DNA of 49,409 nt, from positions 1 through 49,409 of the forward strand of contig JAMPHZ010000020.1 in assembly GCA_023663145.1 (NCBI GenBank). The letters run 5' to 3'. Source of the stretch: Odoribacter sp. GTDB taxonomy: Bacteria; Bacteroidota; Bacteroidia; Bacteroidales; Muribaculaceae. Positions 8,901 to 15,011 of the stretch are shown piece by piece. The notes under the pieces are model-generated. The model saw nothing but the letters and a program-made list of their open reading frames with translations. It was not told the origin of the DNA and did not search any database. The translations under genes were made by a program, and so were the position numbers. Numbering within the stretch: position 1 is the first letter of the stretch; each line of letters starts with the position of its first letter.

Positions 8901-9435
8901 TATTGAACCGTCTTCGACACGCTTGCTCATGAGTAACAGCGGTGTAGGCTCGCGCACAACACTAACCATAGACAACGTCAGCAATATCACCAACCTCGAG
9001 CAATACATACACCCTAACCAAGACGGCACAGTTACTCTATCCACACGTCTTGACGATCTTGAACAAGGTATACACTCCCTTACCCTCACCTGCGTCAACA
9101 ACGCAGGTCTGGCCACACGGTCGACCATTGACTTTGTTGTAAATTCCCATCTTGAGCGCCCGACCCTCAACACAAGCTCTGATGTCGCACGCACAGAGGC
9201 AATCCTTGAACTTGAAGGCAACACAGCCGCTACATCCGACAATCGCCTTGTAATAACAGACATCCACGGCCACACAGTATTCTCCGAGTCCAATGTATCA
9301 TTCCCCTATCATTGGAATCTAAAAGGAAACAACGGCGCCATCGTGCCTGACGGACACTACCGCGCATCTCTCACCTTACGTGCCGACCGCGATTATACAC
9401 ATGCTATAGAAACTCAGATCGTAGTAATACGCTGA
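5992..9435 (+). CDS. porU: Type IX secretion sortase PorU (C25 peptidase family)
   Basis: PorU is the outer-membrane sortase that removes the C-terminal signal of T9SS cargo and attaches it to anionic lipopolysaccharide. The 1147-residue protein has a signal peptide (cut near AQA). It has a long N-terminal region and then a gingipain-like C25 domain (MLIITTKEYKPIADELAEAH, VAVGRIPA) with catalytic His656 in TFSGHG and Cys688 in MFSSCDQF. The C-terminus ends in a FlgD/Ig-like domain (VPDGHYRASLTLRAD) typical of PorU. Length matches the family (about 1100-1160). It lies 32 bases behind the FAH-like gene, so it is probably in the rex operon. It would process the tailed proteins seen elsewhere in the window. 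Confidence 0.93.
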   Translation: MNPLKAIKLIAAIIMIGAHMPAQAYSPSYYSTNSRLNSGHWIKIATRTEGIHQFTYDELRQMGFDNPESVQVYGYGALKFSDHIFASSAPDDLKPVATMHTSDGRILFFGQADYSISSASTTGYDIGSFNISRNFYDTASYYFLSDTGGSTSVPFKTAIQPSSSEPSHTHIHLEAFEEDLQNPIQGGVNFHGLPLEAGASLPFEYHMRHYHGTDAYDMASFVYFLAYSSSVNEAADVTYSDNVIKQSAYNMPSWSLEDGSYTAYNEARGYVSFIGGGETPFQDENVTFTLAIPSSQEMRYAALERTIFRYPRLNKLDDTDPSLMLNFGDRCNSSGQKIVFPDVTDPSDIVIWSVDNPADIRRYPTSYDPETGELSFVISENKTRRAIAFRPSAQYPGAEVVGVVAPQNLHGSATPDMLIITTKEYKPIADELAEAHKRYQGLEVAVVDQEEIFNEFSSGARDAMAYRRYAKMYYDRNPDKFKYLLLLGPCNYYNRAITVGSRNNLLTYQNTNTTQTRNIITNYTCDAIFGMLANDYNHDNLHLSRMQVAVGRIPALNTAQASAYVKKAISRLQGNYNPEAFNRVLLLSGEGDRNTHLNHSLEVRDSMEHIHPDFTFFNIGWQVYVNPSNAASSKLPTELITQTLKRGAGYMTFSGHGQTNFIGSAMWTKSNASETEYDNYPFIMFSSCDQFAFDRQQSGLVETMLFSENGGILGGVGASRSVYITHNQLECVPVAQAYAMSKNGDTYGDILIRSRDIICNRYYNAPGSVSTNAMINCMAYNLGGDPALPIGVPGCGVQITEIDGHEPGTDLLEVKPLKPFRIKGTITESEGGIDNTFNGTAHITVLAPVLTTSTYNVLNENNYNSINVDHQFTNIAEVEVPVTNGSFDAEMIMPVPSILGTNRLVVTAMEDGGDRVAHGTASAFEVSDYNPAEYENETYDAPEILEFYAEAPTFVSGSEVSSSSIEITAVIEPSSTRLLMSNSGVGSRTTLTIDNVSNITNLEQYIHPNQDGTVTLSTRLDDLEQGIHSLTLTCVNNAGLATRSTIDFVVNSHLERPTLNTSSDVARTEAILELEGNTAATSDNRLVITDIHGHTVFSESNVSFPYHWNLKGNNGAIVPDGHYRASLTLRADRDYTHAIETQIVVIR

Positions 9436-9447
9436 TAATCCGCCTCA

Positions 9448-9501
9448 ATAAACTCCACCCCCGGCATGCACATTAGACATCATGCCGGGGGTGGAGTTTA
9501 T
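9448..9501. terminator. 21-bp perfect hairpin between convergent porU and ATPase gene
   Basis: The arms 9448-9468 and 9481-9501 are perfectly complementary around a 12-base loop, with a GC core (CCACCCCCGGCATG) and AT-rich ends. It lies between two convergent genes and probably ends transcription from both sides, though T runs are weak. Confidence 0.75.
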
Positions 9502-9532
9502 AATTAGCTTAATATGTTCTTTTCAACAAGCT

Positions 9533-11077
9533 CTATTCAAAACTGTTGCGGATGGCGCTGCGGATGACATCTGCATGCGGTGTGTCGCCACGCCTTATAA
9601 GATCAAGCACAAACTCAATATAGCTTCGGCGATCATCGTTTCCCGCACCTGTAATCGAAGCCACCCGGGTCTCACTTATCATTGACTTGAAATTGAATAC
9701 ACGCAATACCGAACGGTAATCCCCGGCATTTAGAAAACCGTTGAACCTTTCAAGCAACTCATCATATTTGCGCCGAGGATTCAAAGACTGCAACAATTCT
9801 GTAGTATGATTCTCAAGAGCCCCAATACCATCGAATTTGCCATCTATACGGCGCTGCACCTGAATCTTCAGATAATGCCGGGTATGCTCCAGTGCCTGCC
9901 GTTCAATATTTGCCCTGAAAAGCGAAAGCAGGTTACGCCGCACCTTATCAAAGGCCAGCTTAGGGTCACACCCGTTATGTGCCGCGACAGCACGCACCAC
10001 ATTCTCAATCATGAAGATATTCTCAATCTCAGCCACATCGGGCACCATGATATTGCGCGTGCGCAGATAATCCACCTCCGGCTTGTCGCGCCTGTCTCGA
10101 TCCACGATACCACGGGCATCAAGATTATGGAATGCCTTCAGAGCATTGAACGTACGTGTTGATTCAATCACCCGGTCACAGCTGCCGAGAGGCTTCACTG
10201 TGTAGTCAGGGAAGATCAGAGGATACAGCCGGGCATCATAGCTGTGACGTGCGTCACCTTCAATAAAGAGCACAGGCTTGCGTTCACCTAAAATCGCAAG
10301 ATAAACATCTTCAGGCAATCCTTCCGCAGCCTGCATCAGCTCGTAGGTCCAGGTTCCGGCGTCAGTATCACAATTTTTCACCCACAATATATCACCACCT
10401 GTGTTATTGGCTGCGAAACTAATGTCATGTGTTATATAGATGAACGTACAGTCATGACGCAGGTGCTCAATGCGACCCCACAATGGCTTTATCGTTGACT
10501 GATGCAGGAACATCTCGGGAGAGTCAACAAATATCGCAGCCCCGCGCGGAGCCACTGCAGCCGCCCCAAGATGATAAAGCACAGCCTTCTCGCCGGCCGA
10601 AAGACGTGACGTGGAATAAGCTGACGTGCCGTCGCCGGTATCAACAAGCAGACGACCGGCTTTAATAAGTATCTTATTGTCAGGAAAAATCGTCTCCCAA
10701 TCATTAATAATCTGTTGCAGGGCAGAGGTACGCGGCTCACATCCCTCAAGGCGTTCGGCCAGCAACTGAAGGGCCATATCATTGACCAACATTGCGCACA
10801 TACGCTCGAAGGTACCCCGGATATCCGAACGGATCAGCGAAGAGCCGGCCGCCGCCTGATGGTAAAGATAGTCGATAGATCCTACCGACGTATCTTCACA
10901 CTCACGTTCATAAAGGGCTGACAGCGCCGACACTCTGAACGCCCTGTCACCCAAAGATTTGGCCAAAGATGCAGCGAAGCGTGTCTTTCCCGCACCGTTA
11001 GCCCCTATGATTATTAGCCGACGGGTGTTTACTGTCAGCGGGCGTCCCTGACTGCGTGGTGGAAGTTGCATTTTCAT
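9533..11077 (-). CDS. ABC-type ATPase fused to DUF4435 (Toprim-like) domain
   Basis: The 514-residue protein starts with an ABC/SMC-like ATPase. It shows Walker A GANGAGKT (25-32), signature LSAGEK (159-164), Walker B IFVDSPE (182-188) and a switch His in YITHD (214-218). From about 268 a DUF4435/OLD-like Toprim domain follows with LFIEGD, GIVDRDRRD and AEIENIF, the expected acidic metal-site motifs. A helical C-terminus completes it. This ATPase plus Toprim layout is shared with OLD nucleases and with the PARIS defence system (AriA ATPase plus AriB DUF4435), so a nuclease role in defence or DNA/RNA quality control is plausible but inferred. It is the second gene of a two-gene unit, 30 bases behind the HUH-like gene. 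Confidence 0.75.
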   Translation of the reverse strand: MKMQLPPRSQGRPLTVNTRRLIIIGANGAGKTRFAASLAKSLGDRAFRVSALSALYERECEDTSVGSIDYLYHQAAAGSSLIRSDIRGTFERMCAMLVNDMALQLLAERLEGCEPRTSALQQIINDWETIFPDNKILIKAGRLLVDTGDGTSAYSTSRLSAGEKAVLYHLGAAAVAPRGAAIFVDSPEMFLHQSTIKPLWGRIEHLRHDCTFIYITHDISFAANNTGGDILWVKNCDTDAGTWTYELMQAAEGLPEDVYLAILGERKPVLFIEGDARHSYDARLYPLIFPDYTVKPLGSCDRVIESTRTFNALKAFHNLDARGIVDRDRRDKPEVDYLRTRNIMVPDVAEIENIFMIENVVRAVAAHNGCDPKLAFDKVRRNLLSLFRANIERQALEHTRHYLKIQVQRRIDGKFDGIGALENHTTELLQSLNPRRKYDELLERFNGFLNAGDYRSVLRVFNFKSMISETRVASITGAGNDDRRSYIEFVLDLIRRGDTPHADVIRSAIRNSFE

Positions 11078-11107
11078 ATATCCTTGATTTTTCTTGGTTA
11101 TGAAGAC

Positions 11108-11995
11108 TTATAAAACTCTCGCTATGGTAGCAGCAAGCTCGTTAAGCTCCAGGCATATCTCGCGGGTAAGGGAAATACCCTGAGACGTGACTGGTACCAC
11201 AATGAGCAATCTGCCGCTGCGGCAACGCTCCACATCAGCCGCTACCGGAGCAAAGCCATCTGATAAAGGAGTATGGCGCAACCAGATTATACTGCCGCCT
11301 ATGGCCTCCGCACGGTCACGCACTGCCTGTTCATCAGGAGATATAAACGGCGATACAAGGACACCGCCTCCCGAGGCCGTATGCAGCCAACGGTCAACAT
11401 TGGCCTTCCGCTGCGGCAGAGTGTCACGCCGATGTATTATAACCGCTTCCTTCGCCGGATTTTTAAGTAGCATATAATTGCCGTACGTGGCATATTCGCG
11501 GCGATTAATTCTGAACATGTTGACACGGGTAAATAATTCCGGCCGCTCATGGAGCAACTTATCACGCCATAATCGCTCACGGATGTAGTTGACAAACGGA
11601 TTTAAAGGCTGATTCTCACCGATCACAATATCGGCAAAGTATGGCATCACCATATCGCCGCACAGGGCAATGAGCTCATCAATATAAGCGATCATAGAGC
11701 AGCCGTCATACTCATCAAGCCCCACAAGCAACTGCACATGCCCCGGAGTTATGACATATTTGTACAGCTTTACATCTGGATAACGTAAATGGAAGACCCC
11801 GAGCGTGGCCACAACAGCCTCTCCTGTAGCCGAGAGACGTATCTCTACCCCGCCGGAACTGCCCGGCGGAACATTCACATCGCCGCATGGCTTGCCGAAA
11901 GGCTCACAGTCATGAGACTTGAACAGAGTTATCAGATACCGTGACCGCCTACAATAGTCGTGATAACTGTTACGCAGGCATTGGATAGCTTCCAT
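11108..11995 (-). CDS. Y1/HUH-transposase-like protein with Rossmann-like C-terminus
   Basis: Residues 1-175 resemble the IS200/REP-associated Y1 transposase fold: RYLITLFK near the start, YVITPGHVQLLVG (79-92) at the usual P-N-H-V-H-L position, FVNYIRERL, and TYGNYMLLKNP. The HUH pair is incomplete: His86 is kept, but the second His is Gln88. Residues 180-295 (GGGVLVSPFISPDEQAV, GRLLIVVPV) look like a Rossmann-type DprA/LOG-like nucleotide or DNA-binding domain. I infer a domesticated, probably non-transposing protein. No terminal repeats or target duplications were noticed around it. It heads the unit with the ATPase-Toprim gene and has its own TAnnTTTG promoter. Confidence 0.6.
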   Translation of the reverse strand: MEAIQCLRNSYHDYCRRSRYLITLFKSHDCEPFGKPCGDVNVPPGSSGGVEIRLSATGEAVVATLGVFHLRYPDVKLYKYVITPGHVQLLVGLDEYDGCSMIAYIDELIALCGDMVMPYFADIVIGENQPLNPFVNYIRERLWRDKLLHERPELFTRVNMFRINRREYATYGNYMLLKNPAKEAVIIHRRDTLPQRKANVDRWLHTASGGGVLVSPFISPDEQAVRDRAEAIGGSIIWLRHTPLSDGFAPVAADVERCRSGRLLIVVPVTSQGISLTREICLELNELAATIARVL

Positions 11996-12012
11996 TTTTT
12001 AATTTTACATCA

Positions 12013-12020
12013 CAAAAGTA
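12013..12020 (-). promoter_or_regulatory. Promoter -7 box of the HUH-like/ATPase unit
   Basis: TACTTTTG on the - strand fits TAnnTTTG, 18 bases before the ATG of the HUH-like gene, giving a leader of only about 10 bases. Confidence 0.55.
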
Positions 12021-12075
12021 ACAAATATTTCTGAAGAAAAACAGTCATCAGTTAACAAAATCACCAATAAATTGC

Positions 12076-12083
12076 TAACTTCG
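12076..12083 (+). promoter_or_regulatory. Probable promoter of xerD, leaderless layout
   Basis: TAACTTCG (one mismatch to TAnnTTTG) ends 5 bases before the xerD ATG. Transcription would start at or beside the start codon, so the mRNA would be leaderless. Confidence 0.4.
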
Positions 12084-12088
12084 CCTAA

Positions 12089-13000
12089 ATGTTTCCCGAT
12101 TACACTACATTAAAAGCCCGATATTCGGCCTATCTATTGCTTGAGCGAGGACTCAGCGAAAACACCCGCGAGGCATATCTGTGCGATCTTGACCGACTGC
12201 AGGAATATTTCGCCGACAAAGGCATAGACTTTGCCACAGCCACGCTTGATGACCTTACGGGCTTCATCACATCGGTCTATAATCTAAATATCTCGCCTCG
12301 TTCTATCGCAAGAATGGTCTCCGGCATCAGATCCGTATTCAAATATCTGCATCTTGAACGTGAGATTGAAGTCAATCCTGCTTTGCTCCTCGAATCGCCT
12401 CACTTGGGTCAGCATCTGCCGGAGGTACTGACCGTTGAAGAGATTGACAGTATGATCGACGCCATCGATCTTTCCACCTCCACCGGGCGACGTAACCGAG
12501 CCATTATAGAAACCTTATACGGATGTGGACTGCGTGTGAGCGAACTCTGCAACCTCGAGACGGGCCGTATTGACTTTGACCACCGTATGATCATGGTTGA
12601 AGGTAAAGGCCGTAAAGAGCGCATAGTACCAATGAGCGACACTGCTGCCGAGCAAATCATAGCTTACTTCACCGAAGATCGCCCTTTGCTGAACATACAG
12701 TCAGGCGAAGAAAATATTGTATTCCTCAGCGTGAGAGGACACAGGCTCACACGCCAAATGATCTTCACCATCATGCGCCGCGTGGCCGAGTCCGCAGGTA
12801 TCACACGTGTGATATCGCCACATACACTACGCCACTCATTTGCCACCCACCTGCTCGAGGGCGGAGCAAACCTAAGGGCGATCCAACAGATGCTCGGTCA
12901 TGAAACGATTGCCACTACCGAGATCTATCTGCATCTTGATAAAGCGACATTGCGCCGTGAGATACTCGCGCACCACCCCCGCAACATGAAACGTCAATAA
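12089..13000 (+). CDS. xerD: Site-specific tyrosine recombinase XerD
   Basis: XerC/XerD recombinases resolve chromosome dimers at the dif site during division. The 303-residue protein has the N-terminal core-binding SAM-like domain (LLERGLSENTREAYLCDLDRL) and the catalytic domain with Arg149 (GCGLRVSEL), Lys173 (GKGRKER), His245 and Arg248 (HTLRHSFATH), His271 (LGHETI) and nucleophile Tyr280 (EIYLHLD). The complete catalytic set and ~300 aa length fit chromosomal XerD rather than an integron or phage integrase, and no attachment repeats were seen nearby. The start is at the first ATG with an adjacent promoter box. It converges with the caspase operon. Confidence 0.92.
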   Translation: MFPDYTTLKARYSAYLLLERGLSENTREAYLCDLDRLQEYFADKGIDFATATLDDLTGFITSVYNLNISPRSIARMVSGIRSVFKYLHLEREIEVNPALLLESPHLGQHLPEVLTVEEIDSMIDAIDLSTSTGRRNRAIIETLYGCGLRVSELCNLETGRIDFDHRMIMVEGKGRKERIVPMSDTAAEQIIAYFTEDRPLLNIQSGEENIVFLSVRGHRLTRQMIFTIMRRVAESAGITRVISPHTLRHSFATHLLEGGANLRAIQQMLGHETIATTEIYLHLDKATLRREILAHHPRNMKRQ

Positions 13001-13009
13001 GCCGCACCG

Positions 13010-13037
13010 GCAGGAGAGTATAACAAGCCTGCTTTTT
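13010..13037 (+). terminator. Weak terminator after xerD
   Basis: GCAGG / CCTGC 5-bp stem with a 13-base loop followed by TTTTT, 10 bases after the xerD stop. The stem is short, so confidence is limited. Confidence 0.4.
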
Positions 13038-13043
13038 GTTGGC

Positions 13044-13775
13044 TCAATTATACTTTATGAGCACTTTGTCATGCATGCTCTTTGGAGCAATAAGCACCGG
13101 ATGCTGCACGTCTCCCGAGCGGCGCACCACGTCTTTGTGAATATGTTTGAACAATTCAAGCACCGTCACCTCCTTGTTATGGTCAGTGTCAGCCTTGCCA
13201 CGGTAACCGGTCAGGAGTGCCTGTGTGAAGAAACTCTTGTTAAGCCATCCGGCCGACCAACTCAACTCATCGCTACGGCTCGAAAGCATGTACACATGTC
13301 CATCACGTGGCGTGAGACCGCTGAACCAATTATCGCGATCGGCTATCTCTTCTCCGGCCGAACCCGAGTAGCAGGCATTTATGAACACAAACACTTCAGA
13401 GGCCTTGGTATCGGAAAGCGTCTGCACCAGGGTTGAATAATACAATGCAGAATCATAACATGCGAGTCCACCGGGAAAGCCATGGCCATTGAAGAAGAAT
13501 ATGATACGGTCGCCGGCCTGGGCACGGTTGGTTATAGCGCGCAATTTTTCAAGTATATTATCGGCATTGGCATTGCGGGAGGTCAACAAAGTAATGTCAT
13601 TGGTCTGGGTCTTAAGCACGTCGCGGAAGGCCTTTGCGCCAGTGGTGGTATGTTGATTGTCACCTTCACCGCCATAATTCGAGACAGCGGCGAGCAATGC
13701 GTATGTACGGGCCTGTGCAGTAAAAGACGCGCAGGCAAGCAGTGCGGTCAGGAAGAGAAAAAGAATTTTTTTCAT
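13044..13775 (-). CDS. Secreted caspase-like (C14 family) peptidase
   Basis: The start is taken at MKKILFLFL, giving 243 residues with a clear signal peptide cut after AQA; a longer in-frame start would overlap the FHA gene and hide the signal. The mature part is a caspase/metacaspase fold: YALLAAVSNY at the first strand, catalytic His98 in FFFNGHGFPGG, and catalytic Cys135 in VFINACYSGSAG. Near the C-terminus D196 to E207 (DTDHNKEVTVLE) matches a calcium EF-hand loop, suggesting calcium-dependent activity as in metacaspases. It would act in the periplasm or outside the cell. It is the last gene of a LytTR-FHA-caspase operon. The substrate is unknown. Confidence 0.8.
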   Translation of the reverse strand: MKKILFLFLTALLACASFTAQARTYALLAAVSNYGGEGDNQHTTTGAKAFRDVLKTQTNDITLLTSRNANADNILEKLRAITNRAQAGDRIIFFFNGHGFPGGLACYDSALYYSTLVQTLSDTKASEVFVFINACYSGSAGEEIADRDNWFSGLTPRDGHVYMLSSRSDELSWSAGWLNKSFFTQALLTGYRGKADTDHNKEVTVLELFKHIHKDVVRRSGDVQHPVLIAPKSMHDKVLIKYN

Positions 13776-13815
13776 ATTGATGGAAGAAAAATAGCGTGAG
13801 ATAAGTCCGTCTTGG

Positions 13816-14472
13816 CTACATGGCCTTGCAAGCCGAACACCGGCCATTACGCAGGTCATAATCACTCAAAGGCCGCCAGCACTTGGGACATTGGATCAGT
13901 TTACCGCGCCGACTTTTTATGGCCTTAAGCGCATCGGCATCATTCCTGTATTTATACCGTATCACAGTATGTGGCAGCGCCGTCACTACAGCACACAAGC
14001 CCACAGTAACACCCATGTCTATCTCAAGAAACATACGCATACCGAATGTTAGCGCAGCTAAAACACCCGGGGCAAGTATTGAATAAAGGTTATGCTTCTT
14101 GTTTATCGCCACACGCTCATTTTCCTCACGGCGCAGGCGCTCATCAAGAGTACGCATATATGCGAACTCATATTTGTAATCGGCAGGGTTAAACACTTTA
14201 TGAGCCATGAACGTAAATGACTGTGCGCTCTCGGGACCAAGGCGCACGACATCAGTGGGGCGTATGCGGCATGCTATCACGCGGCGGAAATCACCATTAT
14301 CGTCGCGCACATACACACCGTTGCCGGCATTGCCCTTGAGGTCTTCAATAAACCATTCACGACTGTTAGTATCAGCTACAAGCTGTGCATGCTGGCTATG
14401 CACATACAGTCTTGACGGTTCTATCTCAAACGGTTGATTTCCGGCACGGCCTATGATAAATGATTGTTGCAT
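13816..14472 (-). CDS. FHA-domain membrane protein with C-terminal zinc ribbon
   Basis: The 218-residue protein begins with a forkhead-associated (phosphothreonine-binding) domain over residues 4-92 (FIIGRAG, YVHSQHAQLV, NGVYVRD, DVVRLG). A charged linker follows, then two membrane helices (about 130-150 and 152-172), and a CPKC (195-198) / CSAC (212-215) zinc ribbon. FHA domains usually read Ser/Thr kinase signals, but no such kinase is in this window. It starts 2 bases after the LytTR stop and is followed 40 bases later by the caspase gene, so the three are co-transcribed. I infer a signalling or assembly role at the inner membrane. Confidence 0.8.
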   Translation of the reverse strand: MQQSFIIGRAGNQPFEIEPSRLYVHSQHAQLVADTNSREWFIEDLKGNAGNGVYVRDDNGDFRRVIACRIRPTDVVRLGPESAQSFTFMAHKVFNPADYKYEFAYMRTLDERLRREENERVAINKKHNLYSILAPGVLAALTFGMRMFLEIDMGVTVGLCAVVTALPHTVIRYKYRNDADALKAIKSRRGKLIQCPKCWRPLSDYDLRNGRCSACKAM

Positions 14473-14474
14473 GA

Positions 14475-14867
14475 TTATTCTTCTTTAACAGCAGTAGAGG
14501 CGGGGGCGCCGTTATATCGCGCGGTGAATTTATCCTTAAGCAACTTAAGCAGATGCTTGGGTACTGTTAATTTGAAATTGTGAGTGTCCAGATCGCTCAA
14601 CACGAGATATTGTTTGAGTATGTTGATGTTAGACAAATAATTCTCATTTATTATAAGACTGCGGCCAAGCCTTACAAATGACGAAGTGCCACGTGCAAGA
14701 GCGTTCACAAGAATCTTCTCAACCCCCGACAGGCCGGTGTTAAGTACCAGAGCGTGACCGCTTATATATGTAAGACGCGTGTAATTGCCATTGGCCTGAA
14801 AGAAAGCAACCCGGTCAAGGTCCATTATGAGCAATTCATCGCGCGTATTCACGCATACTTTTTTCAT
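14475..14867 (-). CDS. LytTR-domain DNA-binding protein (no receiver domain)
   Basis: Taking the start at MKKVCVNTRDELL gives 130 residues that are almost wholly a LytTR DNA-binding domain: VAFFQANGNYTRLTYISG, FVRLGRSLIINENYLSNI, FKLTVPKHLLKLLKDKF. No receiver domain precedes it; the upstream extension of the frame contains the two promoter boxes and is not coding. LytTR proteins bind direct repeats in promoters and often control secreted or virulence-like functions. Being first in the operon, it probably regulates itself and the FHA and caspase genes. A short acidic tail ends the protein. Confidence 0.82.
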   Translation of the reverse strand: MKKVCVNTRDELLIMDLDRVAFFQANGNYTRLTYISGHALVLNTGLSGVEKILVNALARGTSSFVRLGRSLIINENYLSNINILKQYLVLSDLDTHNFKLTVPKHLLKLLKDKFTARYNGAPASTAVKEE

Positions 14868-14899
14868 TGCATTAAGAGATAAGATTGGAACGGTAGCCG

Positions 14900-14934
14900 C
14901 AAAGGTAACAAATTTTAACCGAAATGCAAAGTTA
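14900..14934 (-). promoter_or_regulatory. Two tandem promoter boxes of the LytTR-FHA-caspase operon
   Basis: TACCTTTG at 14900-14907 and TAACTTTG at 14927-14934, both on the - strand, match TAnnTTTG. Two start points 27 bases apart are likely, and they exclude the longer upstream start for the LytTR gene. Confidence 0.6.
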
Positions 14935-14940
14935 TATGAC

Positions 14941-14970
14941 AAAAAAAGCTCCGCATAACGGAGCTTTTTT
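14941..14970 (-). terminator. Bidirectional terminator at the end of the glucan locus
   Basis: AAGCTCCG / CGGAGCTT stem with a 5-base loop flanked by an A run and a T run, 42 bases after the stop of the last glucan-locus gene. It separates the locus from the LytTR operon on the same strand. Confidence 0.88.
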
Positions 14971-15011
14971 AACAATTATACTGCCCTGACGGGCAAATAG
15001 TGTAAAATCAT

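Noticed and set aside
11108..11995. Active IS200-type insertion sequence
   Set aside because: The second HUH histidine is missing, a second domain is fused, the gene shares a unit with an ATPase, and no terminal hairpins were recognised.
13776..13865. N-terminal extension of the caspase-like protein
   Set aside because: It overlaps the FHA gene end and would bury the signal peptide; MKKILFLFL is the better start.
14868..14975. N-terminal extension of the LytTR protein
   Set aside because: It covers two promoter boxes and a terminator, and has no homology to a receiver domain.
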